From Bacillus sp. A301a_S52 (GTDB lineage: Bacteria > Bacillota > Bacilli > Bacillales > Salisediminibacteriaceae), in assembly GCA_024701455.1 (NCBI GenBank), contig JABXYP010000001.1:438001-502000 (forward strand): a stretch of DNA of 64,000 nt, read 5' to 3'. A model generated the notes under the pieces. The model saw only the letters and a list, made by a program, of their open reading frames with translations, made no database searches and had not been told where the DNA came from. Numbering within the stretch: the first letter of the stretch is position 1; each line of letters opens with the position of its first letter. Positions 26,101-36,043 of this stretch are shown one piece after another. A program made the translations under genes and the position numbers.

Positions 26101-29100
26101 CTCTCATATCTCTATTGATGATCATTTCTTTGATTTAGGGGGGCACTCATTGCATGCTGTCAGTGTGATGAGCCGTATTCGTGACATGTTTAAAGTTGAT
26201 CTTCCAATCGGTGCTCTATTTGGTGCACCGACAGTGGCAGAGCTAACGGAAGTCATCAATCAAGGGACAGAAGACACAATACCAGCTGTTAAACGAGTTG
26301 AACGCTCTCATCACTTGCCGTTATCATTTGCTCAGCAGAGGCTTTGGTTCCTACATTACATGGAAGGACCTAGTCCCACTTATAATATTCCAGCGGTCAT
26401 ACGTTTAACAGGGGAGTTAGATAAAGAGTGCTTGCAAGATGCTATTCATGAGGTGATTGATCGGCATGACACGCTTAGAACGATTTTTCCCAAGGATGAT
26501 GGAACAGCTAGGCAAAAGATCTTGCCTAAAGGACATGTTCGGCCAAAAGTGAGATGTACCAATGTGACGGAAACGGAGTTAGCGAGGTATATAGAAAGTG
26601 CTATCACATATGGCTTTGAATTATATGAGGAACCGCCTATTCGTATACATTTGTTTAAAACAACTGAAAAGGACGCCGTCTTATTACTGTTAATGCATCA
26701 CATCATTGTGGACGGATGGTCATTTACACCATTATTACAAGATATCTCACATGCCTATAGGGAACTCTTGTCTAAAGGGACAGTAACTTGGGAAGAGCTG
26801 CCTGTCCAATACGGTGACTATGTGTATTGGCAGCACGACGTTTTAGGTACTCACCGCTCGAATTCTCCCTTTGTGGCACGACATATGGCCTATTGGAAAG
26901 AACAATTGATTGACCTTCCTGATGAGCTGAGGCTGCCAGTTAATTTTTCTCGCCCAGCAGAGTCTAGTTTCCTTGGAGGAGTAGTCCCGTTGAACCTCAG
27001 TGCGGACCAGCACGAGCAGCTAATTGCTTTAGCAAAAACGCATCACGTCAGTCTCTTTATGCTATTACAGGCGGCCTTTGCTACCCTTCTCAGCCGTTTA
27101 GGGGCTGGTTATGATATTCCGATTGGTACACCTGTAGCGGGAAGACAAGATGATGTGCTTGAGGAACTTGTAGGTTTATTTGTGAACACCATTGTTTTAC
27201 GGACAGATTTGTCTGGCAACCCTACGTTTACCGAACTTTTACAACGCGTGAGAAAAACTAATTTAGGGGCTTATGAGCATCAGGAACTCCCATTTGAGCA
27301 CCTTGTAGAAGCATTGAACCCATCTAGATCTCGCGCGAGACATCCGTTATTTCAGGTGATGTTTGTCTTTCAAAATACGCCAGACCCATCACTTGATTTG
27401 CCGGGAGTGTCCAGTGATTTTGATATTAAAAGCGTTGGGTCTGCTAAATTTGATCTCACTTTAGAGTTGAGAGAAACGAAAACGGTAGACGGATCACCGG
27501 CTGGTCTAACAGGTTTTTTTGAATATAGTGCAGATTTATTTAAACGGGAAAGAGTTGAGGCTATTGCCAAGCGATTTAACCAATTGCTAGCAGAGATAGC
27601 GAATGATCCTGCTAAGACAATTGGTGGCTACAATATCTTGTTACCAGAAGAAGAGGCAACTTTTAAGGGCATTCATGCTTTCGACCATGTGACACAGTCA
27701 TTGACTATTCCACAACTTTTTGAGAAGCAAGTCAGCTTAACACCTAATAATGATGCTGTCACCGTAGAAGGCACGACATGGACCTATAGCGCATTAAATA
27801 GAAAAGCCAACCAATTAGCACGTTACCTTCTAAAAAAAGGGGCCGGGCCAGAACGTATTGTAGCATTAGCGTTACCTCGATCCCATGACTTAATTGTGGC
27901 TATTCTGGCTGTGTTAAAAGCTGGTGCAACGTATTTACCGTTGGATCCAGATTATCCGACAGAGCGGCTTACCTATATGGTGGAAGATGCCAAACCGATG
28001 ATGGTGGTGACCTATCAAGGGTTAATGCCTCGTATAGCGAATGATGAACTTAAACTTGACGATGAGACGATAAAGGAGGCATTGCTTCAAGAAAGTCATG
28101 AAAATCTCACGAACGATGAGCGACTTGCACCACTTTCATCTGGCCATGCAGCCTATATCATTTACACTTCTGGTTCAACAGGAAAGCCAAAGGGAGTCGT
28201 CATTCCACATATAAACGTCGTGAGGTTGTTTGAAGCGACGTCCCATTGGTTCCAGTTTTCAGAGCATGACGTTTGGACGATGTTCCACTCCTATGCCTTT
28301 GATTTTTCAGTATGGGAAATATGGGGATCGTTACTGCATGGAGGAAAACTTGTCGTCGTTCCATATGAAGTAAGCCGAGCGCCAGACCAATTTTTACGAC
28401 TTCTTGTGGAAGAAAAGGTGACCGTTCTAAATCAAACACCTTCTGCTTTTTATCAACTCATTCACGCTGACACACAAGATAAAACAAGCTCTGAGCGTCT
28501 ACATTTACGATACGTGATTTTTGGCGGAGAAGCGTTAGACTTGCGTCGGTTAAAAGGTTGGTATGAACGACATGACGAGGATGAGCCGAAACTGATCAAT
28601 ATGTATGGAATCACTGAAACGACCGTGCATGTTAGCTATGTGGCATTAACAAAACAAATGGTTCTAGAGGGTAGAGGGAGCGTCATAGGAGAACCGATCC
28701 CTGACTTAAATGTATACGTTTTAGATGATTTTTTACAGCTAGTTCCAGATGGTGTTGTTGGAGAAATGTATGTTTCCGGTGCGGGTGTAGCAAGAGGCTA
28801 CTTAGGTCGTCCAGAGCTTTCGTCTGACAGGTTTGTAGCAAATCCATTTGGCAAACATGGCGAAAGAATGTATCGAACAGGGGACTTAGCAAAACGGGAT
28901 ACGAACGGCACACTTCTGTACATCGGCCGGTCTGACCATCAAGTAAAATTACGAGGGTTTAGAATTGAATTAGGTGAAATCGAATCGGTACTTGAAGCCC
29001 ACCATCACATTGCTCAGGCAGCTGTGGATGTCAAGGAAAGACATGCAGGTGATAAGCGGCTCGTTGCTTATATCGTGCCACAAGAGAAGCTTGAGCCGGC

Positions 29101-30298
29101 GAGTATTAAACACTATGCTAGCGAATTATTGCCAGATTATATGGTCCCTTCCGTAATGGTAATAGTGGATAAACTGCCATTAACAGCAAACGGCAAGCTT
29201 GATCGACAAGCGCTACCGGCTCCAGATTTTTCTGAACAAGTCATAGGGACTGGTCCGAGAACACCACAAGAGGAATTATTGTGTGAATTGTTTGCAGATA
29301 GTTTAGGTATTCCTGAGATTGGTATTGACGATCATTTCTTTGAGCTTGGCGGCCATTCTTTACTGGCAGTGAAACTTATGAGTCGTATTAGAGATTCTCT
29401 CGGTATTGAATTGACCATTGGAGATTTATTTGAAGCCCCTTCTGTAGCAGGCTTAGCAAGTAAGCTTGAAATGGGTGAAAGTACGAATGCTTTGGATGTT
29501 TTAGTGCCTTTAAGGGGAACGGGTAACAAACCACCGCTATTTTGTGTCCATCCTGCTGGCGGACTTAGCTGGTGCTATGCAGGACTTATGAAATCCTTGG
29601 ACTCAGACACCCCGCTTTACGGTATACAAGCGAAGGGAATCAGCGAAGGGGATCAGTTACCTAGCACATTAGAAGAAATGGCTCTGGATTACATTCATCA
29701 TATGAAAAAAATTCAACCTGAAGGACCTTATTATTTGGTCGGATGGTCTCTCGGTGGAAATGTGATTCACGCCATGGCAGTTGAGTTACAACGACGAGGT
29801 GAGGTGATTGGCTTAGTGGCGATGTTAGACGCTTACCCAAGTCATTTTCTTCCGATGATGCAAAAACCGAGTGAAGACGAAGCGCTCATAGCCTTGTTAG
29901 CATTAGGAGGGTATGATCCCGATCATATTGGGCAAGGGGAATTGACGATGGAGAGAACGGTTGAGATTCTCCGTAGTGATGGAAGTGCCCTCGCTAGTCT
30001 TGACGACGAGACGATAAAAAATTTAAAGGTCACATATGCTAATTCAGTTAAGCTGCTTGGTGAATACAAACCAAAACCATTCAATGGGGATGTGTTATTT
30101 TTTAAATCAACGATTATTCCAGAGTGGTTTGAACCAATTGACCCTAACACATGGAAACCATATGTGAGCGGAAAATTGATGAAATATGATATGGCATGCC
30201 GACATAAAGATATGTGTCAGCCAGAGCCGCTTGCAAAAATTGGCCGTGTTATTTCTAAGAAGCTTCATCAATCTACGCATACTGTTCATCTCACATAA
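23165..30298 (+). CDS. dhbF: Bacillibactin-type dimodular NRPS
   Basis: 2377 residues, nearly the same size as B. subtilis DhbF (about 2378). Domain order C-A-PCP-C-A-PCP-TE: first condensation HHIAIDGYG (about 137), first adenylation [11 protein letters not shown] (about 605), first carrier [11 protein letters not shown] (about 990), second condensation HHIIVDGWS (about 1178), second adenylation [11 protein letters not shown] (about 1664), second carrier [11 protein letters not shown] (about 2055), thioesterase GWSLGGN (about 2192). By homology the modules add glycine and threonine to DHB and the thioesterase trimerises and cyclises the product. I did not derive the adenylation specificity codes, so a relative with other amino acids is possible. 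Both condensation domains retain HHxxxDG. Confidence 0.94.
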   Translation: MDQQQKRLPLTEAQAGIWFAQQLDQGNPLYNTAEYVAIEGAIDPRYFEQAVRLVLKEAEALHATFNQTGEESYQIIALSDPITFHFKDLSQKKDPQSIALQWMEADIAEPINLMSDALFTQVLFKIADNRYWWYQKIHHIAIDGYGFSLLSQKVASVYTQLIQGNKVDNTFTSFMKMIKADLHYKESEKKEHDRAFWNNHFKGFSEVATLASSHGKRATKLVRANACLTKTDVEDLKKTEKNLQANSYELVIAATALYLYKMTGNEEIIIGLPVMNRLEPAAINTPCMAMNIVPFRVFVTHTMTLTELITAIKEEFIRIKPHHKYRHEQLRRDLKRVTDRQQLFGPQVNIMPFHDTLNFAGHKGYIHPLATGPVDDLAINVRLGGDGMSVDFEANAASYTVEQLQTHHQRFLSLLQTLSQEAPTTRIASVDVLLREEKQLVLTNGRNNTAQTVKGDFIQRLEQQMAKSPHQLALKCEERHLTYQEMTIRINRLARLLENKGASTGDYVAVALPRTEDTVITMLAILKTGAAYLPLDMDYPVERLHYMVENTRPICVVTTVEEEKKLPLTSYMEVIKLDESKTIEQLNKENGSYTAKAVTAAQPAYVIYTSGSTGKPKGVVISRHSLTNFLMAMDDELELQPTDNFLAVTTIAFDISALEMYLPLISGARLVIANKHAVKDPSQLSQLLEEEQITIMQATPTLWHLLVTYTHQSIRGLNVLVGGEALSEKLCHQLVNEQCAIINLYGPTETTIWSTLQPILRHVTGTPSIGRPIWNTDVFVLNDHLQPVPPGVPGELYIAGDGLALGYLNRPDLTFDRFVANPYGRAGSRMYRTGDLVSWQDDGSLHYIGRADFQLKIRGFRIELGEIESAIQRQSYIERAAVVGLEDSQGDKRLVAYVVPLVGDTFDDVRLKHDISASLPNYMVPSAVVPLESFPLTPNGKIDRKALPLPEMESHKGGRQPRTSQEKLLCKLFADVLSISHISIDDHFFDLGGHSLHAVSVMSRIRDMFKVDLPIGALFGAPTVAELTEVINQGTEDTIPAVKRVERSHHLPLSFAQQRLWFLHYMEGPSPTYNIPAVIRLTGELDKECLQDAIHEVIDRHDTLRTIFPKDDGTARQKILPKGHVRPKVRCTNVTETELARYIESAITYGFELYEEPPIRIHLFKTTEKDAVLLLLMHHIIVDGWSFTPLLQDISHAYRELLSKGTVTWEELPVQYGDYVYWQHDVLGTHRSNSPFVARHMAYWKEQLIDLPDELRLPVNFSRPAESSFLGGVVPLNLSADQHEQLIALAKTHHVSLFMLLQAAFATLLSRLGAGYDIPIGTPVAGRQDDVLEELVGLFVNTIVLRTDLSGNPTFTELLQRVRKTNLGAYEHQELPFEHLVEALNPSRSRARHPLFQVMFVFQNTPDPSLDLPGVSSDFDIKSVGSAKFDLTLELRETKTVDGSPAGLTGFFEYSADLFKRERVEAIAKRFNQLLAEIANDPAKTIGGYNILLPEEEATFKGIHAFDHVTQSLTIPQLFEKQVSLTPNNDAVTVEGTTWTYSALNRKANQLARYLLKKGAGPERIVALALPRSHDLIVAILAVLKAGATYLPLDPDYPTERLTYMVEDAKPMMVVTYQGLMPRIANDELKLDDETIKEALLQESHENLTNDERLAPLSSGHAAYIIYTSGSTGKPKGVVIPHINVVRLFEATSHWFQFSEHDVWTMFHSYAFDFSVWEIWGSLLHGGKLVVVPYEVSRAPDQFLRLLVEEKVTVLNQTPSAFYQLIHADTQDKTSSERLHLRYVIFGGEALDLRRLKGWYERHDEDEPKLINMYGITETTVHVSYVALTKQMVLEGRGSVIGEPIPDLNVYVLDDFLQLVPDGVVGEMYVSGAGVARGYLGRPELSSDRFVANPFGKHGERMYRTGDLAKRDTNGTLLYIGRSDHQVKLRGFRIELGEIESVLEAHHHIAQAAVDVKERHAGDKRLVAYIVPQEKLEPASIKHYASELLPDYMVPSVMVIVDKLPLTANGKLDRQALPAPDFSEQVIGTGPRTPQEELLCELFADSLGIPEIGIDDHFFELGGHSLLAVKLMSRIRDSLGIELTIGDLFEAPSVAGLASKLEMGESTNALDVLVPLRGTGNKPPLFCVHPAGGLSWCYAGLMKSLDSDTPLYGIQAKGISEGDQLPSTLEEMALDYIHHMKKIQPEGPYYLVGWSLGGNVIHAMAVELQRRGEVIGLVAMLDAYPSHFLPMMQKPSEDEALIALLALGGYDPDHIGQGELTMERTVEILRSDGSALASLDDETIKNLKVTYANSVKLLGEYKPKPFNGDVLFFKSTIIPEWFEPIDPNTWKPYVSGKLMKYDMACRHKDMCQPEPLAKIGRVISKKLHQSTHTVHLT

Positions 30299-30321
30299 AA
30301 TCAGTGAAAGGGGAGAGACAT

Positions 30322-30522
30322 TTGGCACATCCGTTTGAAAGCACAGAACATCATTACATGGTTTTAATAAATGAAGAAGGACAACATTCATTGTGGCCAG
30401 CAGTGATGGCGATTCCTGAAGGCTGGCACGTTGTATTCTCTGAAAATACTCGGGAAGCGTGCGTAGATTATGTTACGACTCACTGGTCAGATATAACCCC
30501 AGTGAGTTTGAAAGAGAAATAG
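30322..30522 (+). CDS. mbtH: MbtH-like NRPS adenylation chaperone
   Basis: 66 residues from a TTG six bases after AAGGGGAG; an in-frame GTG at 30304 would add six residues but overlaps that site. Family residues NEEGQHSLWP and IPEGW are present. It should bind and activate the DhbF adenylation domains. Terminates the dhb operon, with a strong terminator directly after. Confidence 0.9.
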   Translation: MAHPFESTEHHYMVLINEEGQHSLWPAVMAIPEGWHVVFSENTREACVDYVTTHWSDITPVSLKEK

Positions 30523-30527
30523 AATTC

Positions 30528-30568
30528 AAGGGCTGTCTCCAAACATGCGCTTTGGAGACAGCTCTTTT
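30528..30568 (+). terminator. Terminator of the dhb operon
   Basis: AAGGGCTGTCTCCAAA pairs with TTTGGAGACAGCTCTT (one G-U pair), followed by TTCT. Confidence 0.88.
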
Positions 30569-30686
30569 CTATTTGATGCGTTTCGTTGACATGACTTTCA
30601 ATGACATGGAGGTTTGTCTTGCCCAGCGGAACATATTACTTTAGAAAAGGTGAGCCTTATACGTTGGAAAGGGGGTGAAGGTAAAC

Positions 30687-31484
30687 ATGTTTGAATGGAC
30701 GAAATTAACGACTGTGCCACTAATAAAAGAGAAGGTTTGTTATGTTTGGAGAGTGAAGACACATGCCTATCATCCGGACTATGAAGACATACTTACTCAC
30801 GAGGAAGTTCAACGAGCACAGCGGTATCGCCAAGAGATAGATAGAAAACAGTTTGTCCTCGGTGCTGTCTTGACACGGGTTATTTTAGGTAAGGAATTAG
30901 CTATAGATCCCCGTGATATACGGATCATTCGTACGTGCCCTACGTGTGACAAATTGCACGGCCAGCCTCGCTTGCCAGCTGAAAACATTTATTGGTCCGT
31001 GTCGCATTCTGGAGAAGAAGTCGTTGTTGCTTTTTCTCGATGCCTTCGTGTTGGCATTGATATTGAAAAAATCCAGCCAGATATGAAGGACTTACCCGTT
31101 TCCACGATACTTAATCATGAAGAACAGGACCACTTTAATCATGTGTTGCCTGCAGATAAACCAAACGTTTTTTATACGTATTGGACTCGAAAAGAGGCCG
31201 TTTTAAAAGCATTAGGAACAGGATTTAGCCAATCACCTAAATCCGTTCATTTTACCTCAACAGACGATGATCGTATCAACTGGATTAAGAGTGAGCCAAA
31301 AGGTGATTCGAAAAAAGCGGGTGGACAGATTATTGATTTACCTTTAGGCGAATATTACAAAGGCGCACTGGCCCTATTAAATGGTGATGCCCAAGATATT
31401 CGCATATTAAATGGAACGTATCTATTAGCACAAATAAGCTGTAAAGAGAGTGATTTAAAGTTATCGCGACATAGATATGATTAA
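30687..31484 (+). CDS. sfp: 4'-phosphopantetheinyl transferase, Sfp type
   Basis: 265 residues. The two Sfp signatures are VGIDIEKI and FYTYWTRKEAVLKALG (Mg2+ and CoA binding), with WSVSHSG upstream. It should attach phosphopantetheine to the carrier domains of DhbB and DhbF. ATG 30687 follows GGGGGTGAAGG. It has its own terminator and is separated from mbtH by one, so it has its own promoter; no Fur box is seen. Confidence 0.93.
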   Translation: MFEWTKLTTVPLIKEKVCYVWRVKTHAYHPDYEDILTHEEVQRAQRYRQEIDRKQFVLGAVLTRVILGKELAIDPRDIRIIRTCPTCDKLHGQPRLPAENIYWSVSHSGEEVVVAFSRCLRVGIDIEKIQPDMKDLPVSTILNHEEQDHFNHVLPADKPNVFYTYWTRKEAVLKALGTGFSQSPKSVHFTSTDDDRINWIKSEPKGDSKKAGGQIIDLPLGEYYKGALALLNGDAQDIRILNGTYLLAQISCKESDLKLSRHRYD

Positions 31485-31503
31485 CCATGATAAAAGGTAC
31501 GTG

Positions 31504-31547
31504 AAGCTACAGTTACCCTCATGTTTAGATGGGGTACTGTAGCTTTT
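31504..31547 (+). terminator. Intrinsic terminator after sfp
   Basis: AAGCTACAGT pairs with ACTGTAGCTT, inner ACCC..GGGT-like pairing, followed by TTCTG. Confidence 0.82.
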
Positions 31548-31740
31548 CTGATGTTTACTTTAATAGTGATCTTTTAAGATAGGCTCCATATGTTCGAATA
31601 ACGTCTTGTTAGGGCGGGCACACTGCATCGATCTATCGAAAGCACAGTAACATGTTTCACGCCTGTCGGTATAATATTTGGTATATTAGTTTATGCCTGA
31701 ATCCGTGATATCAGGTATTGATATGCCATCCATTTACTTG

Positions 31741-31832
31741 CTTTCCGCGGGCGAACCGCAAGCCTCCTCAAACTCCACTCCGTTTCGTTCTGCGGGGTCT
31801 CGCCTAGCTCGCTTTTCCCGCAGGAGTCTCGT
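31741..31832 (-). repeat. GC-rich Bacillaceae-type intergenic repeat, copy 1
   Basis: On the minus strand it reads GACTCCTGCGGGAAAAGC, CCCCGCAG, GAGGAGGCT and GCCCGCGGAAAG in order. It shares all these blocks with the copy at 32493-32626 in the opposite orientation, and the type is common in Bacillus genomes. Confidence 0.7.
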
Positions 31833-31991
31833 AAATTCCTGTCATATCAACGGTACTCTTATGTAGGATTGTTTTATAAACTTACTAAATAGACCTCACA
31901 AAAAGCACTTTTTGTAAGCTGAACAAACTATTGCATTCCAAAAGGTAGCTGAAGTTCGATGCATAACCATCACACCCTTTATACGTGCGAC

Positions 31992-32401
31992 TCACCTCTT
32001 CCTTCTTGGTGTGACCGGTGAATCAAATTGCCCGATAAACTGTGCGGGTTCTTCTAAAAAGATCTCTTTCCAGCCATCCGCTTTGGAAATTTGATTCATT
32101 CTTTATCGTAAAGTAGCACTTGATGGGACATCATTTATGCCTAACGCACGATAAAAGAAGGGATCTTTTCGGAATGGTTCGATACAGTCAAAATCGTTCT
32201 TACTCTGACAGAGAATGCCGATATAAGATAAGATTGTATCACCATTATAATGTCTGGAAAAGATTTCATTTCAGAAATTTTTAAGCTTGTAAGACGAGGG
32301 GAAACTGCCGTTTTCGATAAAAGCAAACCAATTAGACTTAAACCTGAATGAGTGGATAAAGTTTCATCAGAGTCTTCTAAAATGAAATTCATCATAACCA
32401 C
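31992..32401 (-). pseudogene. IS1380-family transposase remnant (N-terminal part)
   Basis: Minus strand from 32401 gives MNFILEDSDETLSTHSGLSL..LTSLKI, then a frameshift leads to a second frame with ILSYIGILCQSKNDFDCIEP, FRKDPFFYRALG and VPSSATLR, an in-frame stop, and finally QISKADGWKEIFLEEPAQFI. This is the typical N-terminal order of IS1380-family transposases. It has at least one frameshift and one stop and lacks the catalytic core, so it is dead. Confidence 0.8.
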
Positions 32402-32492
32402 CTTCCTGGTGAATAAGATTTTGAACAGATTATAGTCCCTACTCCAATTACAGCAAGGTTTGAAAACTCTTTTTTTAATTCACTTTTTAATT

Positions 32493-32626
32493 CACTCGAA
32501 GAAGTGGAGGGCGGCGACTCCAGCGGGAAAAGCAACAGCGGAATCCCCCGCAGTGAGCGTGTTTTGGCGAATGAGGAGGCTGAAGCGTTGCCCGCGGAAA
32601 ACGTCCGCCAGTAACGGATTCGAGTG
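32493..32626 (+). repeat. GC-rich Bacillaceae-type intergenic repeat, copy 2
   Basis: Same blocks as copy 1 (GCGGGAAAAGC, CCCCCGCAG, GAGGAGGCT, GCCCGCGGAAA). It is bounded by CACTCGAA and TTCGAGTG, an 8-bp inverted pair. Confidence 0.72.
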
Positions 32627-32759
32627 ATTGTCTCAACTAACCAATAAATAAAAGTCTATAGAAAATATTAAAATTAATTGTTTCATCACGGATTCAGTTC
32701 ATGACTTAGTAACAATGATTTTCCTATACGTAAAGGAAAAATGTTATGTTAAATGAACT

Positions 32760-32773
32760 AGAAAGCGCTTTTA
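32760..32773 (+). promoter_or_regulatory. Possible cre site upstream of the PTS regulator
   Basis: AGAAAGCGCTTTTA matches the cre consensus at 12 of 14 positions and contains the palindrome AAAGCGCTTT. Confidence 0.45.
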
Positions 32774-32826
32774 TAATAGTGTTAGATAGGAGAAGTGGGG
32801 ATCATATAGAACAAGGAGGGGCGAAC

Positions 32827-34752
32827 ATGAATAATCGCATGCAGATCATTTTAAAACAGCTTATGGGAGCGCGAGAACCTGTAACAAGCGAACAATTAGC
32901 CTCCCACATTCAAGTGACCTCCAGAACAATAAGAAATGATATTAAACAACTAGACCATTATTTGACACATAATGGTGCTATCATTACAGCATTAAAAGGT
33001 AGAGGCTATCGTCTTGACATTACGAATGACGTTAAATTTAAAAACTTCCTTAAAAGAGATATTGACAGCGACAGACAAGAAGTACCAGTTGAGCCGGAAG
33101 ATCGTATGACCTATCTTGTTAAAACACTTCTCTTACAGGATGATTATGTGAAATTGGATGAACTGGCTGACAACTTGTTTATTAGCCGATCAACCATTCA
33201 AAATGATATTCGGGATGTAAAGATCATTCTTGATAAATATGACTTAAAGCTAGAAAAGAAACCTAATTTTGGCTTAAAGCTTATTGGAAAAGAGAAAAAC
33301 ATCCGTTTTTGCATGGCTGAATATTTATTTGACAGAAATAAGCTAGAATTCGGTATATCGGGTAAGCATTTAATTATCCTGCCGCCGAAAGAGATCGAAA
33401 TGATTCGCGAAAAAATTATGGAATATGCTAAAGAGTACAAGCTCGTTCTCTCAGATGTTGGGCTACAAAACCTCGTTATTCATATCGCCATAGCATGTAA
33501 ACGTATAAGAGATGAAAACTATGTGAGCATGATAAAAAAAGACTTCGATACAATTAAGCACCAAAAGGAGTATAAAATTGCTGGAAAGCTTATAAGGAAC
33601 ATTGAAAAAGGCTTAAGCGTCAATTTTCCAGACAGCGAAATTGCTTATGTAGCTATGCATTTACTAGGGACTAAGATGCTACTCCATCCGTCCATAAAAG
33701 AGGAAGAGGTTACACATTATATTGATTCAACTATCTATACAATCGTTCATCAAATGATTAAAGATGTCGATCACGAGCTCGGTTTAAGTTTAACAGGTGA
33801 TAAAGAACTTGTTGGGGCATTGGCACTACATTTAAAGCCTGCGATGAATAGGTTTCACTATGGAATGAATTTAAGAAACCCCATGCTTGAAGCGATTAAA
33901 ACGAATTATCCATTTGCTTTTGAAGCGGCAGTGATTGCGTCTAAAACGGTTGAGAAGCAGTCACGTGTAACGATAGATGAGAACGAAATTGGCTATCTAG
34001 CCCTCCATTTTGGAGCAGCCATTGAAAGAAGTCATGCCGGTAAAAAAACAAAAAGGTGCTTATTAGTCTGTGCTACAGGCGCAGGGAGTGCCCAACTTCT
34101 CTACTATAAATTACGTTCTCAGTTTGGAGACGAGTTAAGGATCGTGGGCACAACGGAATATTATAATTTGAAGCATTATTCGTTGGAAAATGTAGACTTC
34201 ATCATTAGTACCATTCCCATTCAAGATAACCTAGGAGTGCCGAGTCTTGTAGTAAGCACGATATTAGGCAATGACGACTTAGATAAAATACAGCATATCA
34301 TGACGAAAAGACAGAGCGTCATCCATAACTATTTAAAGAGAGACTATGTCTTTTTGCAGCAATCATTTCAAACGAGGGAAGCGGTCATTGAATTTCTTGG
34401 TAGGAAATTAGTGGAGGAGCGATTAGTAGATGAAAGCTATATCGCGTCAGTGCTAGCAAGGGAGGAAGCTTCACCAACTAGTTTTGGTAATTATGTAGCG
34501 ATCCCCCATCCGCTTGACCCTAAACTGAATGACACGTTTTGGATGATTTGCACACTAAAAAAACCAGTGGATTGGGGAGGAAAGCAAGTCCAATTTGTCT
34601 GTTTATTAAATGTCAGTTATCAAAATAAAGATGAACTTAAACCGATGTATGACAAACTCGTGCGCATTGTTGATCGAAAAGAGACCGTACAACAGCTCAT
34701 TAACAGTGAAACGGTAGATGAACTGATCGCTATTTTTGAATCGGTGAACTAA
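32827..34752 (+). CDS. PRD-containing PTS-controlled transcription activator (LicR/MtlR type)
   Basis: 641 residues: N-terminal helix-turn-helix (SEQLASHIQVTSRTIRNDIKQL) and second HTH-like region, two PTS-regulation domains with conserved His (VIHIA.., YVAMHLLG; YLALHFGAA), an EIIB-like domain with CATGAGSAQLL (phospho-Cys) and a C-terminal EIIA-like domain with the phospho-His in VAIPHP. Start ATG follows AAGGAGGGGCGAAC; an in-frame start 81 bases upstream has no ribosome site. By family it activates the sugar PTS operon downstream and is tuned by its phosphorylation state. It is not part of that operon: a terminator and 440 bp follow. Confidence 0.9.
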   Translation: MNNRMQIILKQLMGAREPVTSEQLASHIQVTSRTIRNDIKQLDHYLTHNGAIITALKGRGYRLDITNDVKFKNFLKRDIDSDRQEVPVEPEDRMTYLVKTLLLQDDYVKLDELADNLFISRSTIQNDIRDVKIILDKYDLKLEKKPNFGLKLIGKEKNIRFCMAEYLFDRNKLEFGISGKHLIILPPKEIEMIREKIMEYAKEYKLVLSDVGLQNLVIHIAIACKRIRDENYVSMIKKDFDTIKHQKEYKIAGKLIRNIEKGLSVNFPDSEIAYVAMHLLGTKMLLHPSIKEEEVTHYIDSTIYTIVHQMIKDVDHELGLSLTGDKELVGALALHLKPAMNRFHYGMNLRNPMLEAIKTNYPFAFEAAVIASKTVEKQSRVTIDENEIGYLALHFGAAIERSHAGKKTKRCLLVCATGAGSAQLLYYKLRSQFGDELRIVGTTEYYNLKHYSLENVDFIISTIPIQDNLGVPSLVVSTILGNDDLDKIQHIMTKRQSVIHNYLKRDYVFLQQSFQTREAVIEFLGRKLVEERLVDESYIASVLAREEASPTSFGNYVAIPHPLDPKLNDTFWMICTLKKPVDWGGKQVQFVCLLNVSYQNKDELKPMYDKLVRIVDRKETVQQLINSETVDELIAIFESVN

Positions 34753-34781
34753 ATAACATAATAGCAAAATACGAAGCTAAC

Positions 34782-34822
34782 AAGAGCTGGGACATGAAAA
34801 TTCAGACCTCCTAGCTCTTTAT
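34782..34822 (+). terminator. Intrinsic terminator after the PTS regulator
   Basis: AAGAGCT..GGGA pairs with TCCTAGCTCTT, followed by TATT. Confidence 0.65.
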
Positions 34823-34930
34823 TAATTGACTCAAGGGACAAATTAATAATGTTTCCCACAAACCCGTGATGTGAATGGCTGACGTGAAGGCATGAGCTGA
34901 GGAAATGATGTTTGGACAGACTTTCGTCAC

Positions 34931-34980
34931 TTTTATCATAGATAACGGACGCTCATGACCTGATTGAAGGTTCGTTTTAT
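34931..34980 (+). repeat. Dispersed repeat, short form (copy E)
   Basis: TTTTATCATAGATAACGGAC and TGATTGAAGGTTCGTTTTAT are the two family blocks. Confidence 0.78.
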
Positions 34981-35055
34981 ATTAAATAGTGGGAGCTCTG
35001 TCGTACGATATCTTAAACGTTTTCCTCTTTCTAAAGGAAAAGAGTTATGTGTAAA

Positions 35056-35069
35056 TGTAAGCGATTCCC
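35056..35069 (+). promoter_or_regulatory. Possible cre site upstream of the PTS operon
   Basis: TGTAAGCGATTCCC matches the cre consensus at 12 of 14 positions. Confidence 0.35.
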
Positions 35070-35196
35070 CTTTATCATTATAAATAAGAGTTGAGTATTA
35101 AATAGAAAGATTGTCAAAACAATGGGGATAGCCTTTCTCTATAGAGCGGTGAAGAATCCTGTTTTCTAAAACAATTGACGTATGAGGTGAGGGCAC

Positions 35197-35511
35197 ATGG
35201 ACTATCAAGAGACAATTATGGGGATTATCGTGAATGGCGGTAATGCCCGCAGTAAATCAATGGAAGCAATATCAGAGGCCAAAGAAGGTAACTATGATCA
35301 AGCAAGAAAAAAAATAGACGAGGCAGCGCAGGATTTAGCGAAGGCTCATCGGGTACAGACGGATCTAATTCAAGGAGAGGCGAGAGGAGAAAATACAGAT
35401 GTGACTCTTCTTATGGTTCACGCTCAGGATCATTTAATGAACGCGATGACTGTAAAAGATATGGCCAATGAATTTATTGCGCTATATGAAAAAAATGATG
35501 AGAGTCGTTAA
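35197..35511 (+). CDS. PTS lactose/cellobiose-family IIA component
   Basis: 104 residues, all-helical IIA of the Lac/Cel family; the phosphorylatable His lies in VHAQDHLMNA. Start ATG follows GAGGTGAGGGCAC. It passes phosphate from HPr to IIB encoded 170 bases downstream. Substrate probably a beta-glucoside such as cellobiose, judged by family only. Confidence 0.92.
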   Translation: MDYQETIMGIIVNGGNARSKSMEAISEAKEGNYDQARKKIDEAAQDLAKAHRVQTDLIQGEARGENTDVTLLMVHAQDHLMNAMTVKDMANEFIALYEKNDESR

Positions 35512-35557
35512 AGATAAACGTAGTACATTAATAAACTAGCAGATGGACGGAGGCGAA

Positions 35558-35647
35558 ATGGACAAGCCTACCCAGCTAGGAGAAGAAAGTTCGCTTAAGA
35601 GAGAAGACATCAGACTTGAGGACATCATGAATCCAAATGTGGCATAG
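35558..35647 (+). CDS. Small ORF of 29 codons between PTS IIA and IIB
   Basis: ATG four bases after GGACGGAGG, open for 29 codons to TAG; strongly charged and polar (MDKPTQLGEESSLKREDIRL..). It fills most of the unusual 167-bp gap between the IIA and IIB genes. I recognise no family. The ribosome site is as good as those of the flanking genes. Confidence 0.45.
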   Translation: MDKPTQLGEESSLKREDIRLEDIMNPNVA

Positions 35648-35678
35648 AGCAAAAATTATTTAAAGGAGGAAGGTCACT

Positions 35679-35993
35679 ATGAAAAATATTTTGTTAGTTT
35701 GTGCAGCAGGAATGTCTACGAGCATGCTTGTGAACAAAATGGAGGAAGCGGCAAAAGAAAAGGAGGAAGAGATTAACATCAATGCCTCATCAGGAGGAGA
35801 TGTGAGTAAGTATATCGAGGATGCTCACATACTTTTGTTGGGCCCACAAGTATCTTATTTAAAGAAGCAATATGAAAGTGACTATGGTTCAAAAGGTATT
35901 CCTGTTGAGGTGATTGATAGTCTAGATTACGGGACAATGAATGGTGAAAAAGTGTTGGATTGGGCGCTAAATACGATTGAAAATAATAATTGA
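35679..35993 (+). CDS. PTS lactose/cellobiose-family IIB component
   Basis: 104 residues with the phospho-Cys loop LVCAAGMSTSMLV at the N-terminus (Cys8), followed by a typical IIB fold (LGPQVSYLKK). Start follows AAAGGAGGAAGG. Transfers phosphate to the incoming sugar in complex with IIC. Confidence 0.94.
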   Translation: MKNILLVCAAGMSTSMLVNKMEEAAKEKEEEININASSGGDVSKYIEDAHILLLGPQVSYLKKQYESDYGSKGIPVEVIDSLDYGTMNGEKVLDWALNTIENNN

Positions 35994-36043
35994 GTCGATT
36001 CGGCTGAGGAATCAGTCGAACAATCTCCTTCGAGGTGATCATA

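Larger units (their letters stand above)
31697..32697. mobile_element. Decayed insertion region with 13-bp inverted ends
   Basis: CTGAATCCGTGAT at 31697-31709 recurs inverted at 32685-32697. Between them lie an IS1380-type transposase remnant and two GC-rich repeats. I saw no clear target duplication, so the 13-mers are only candidate ends. Confidence 0.4.
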
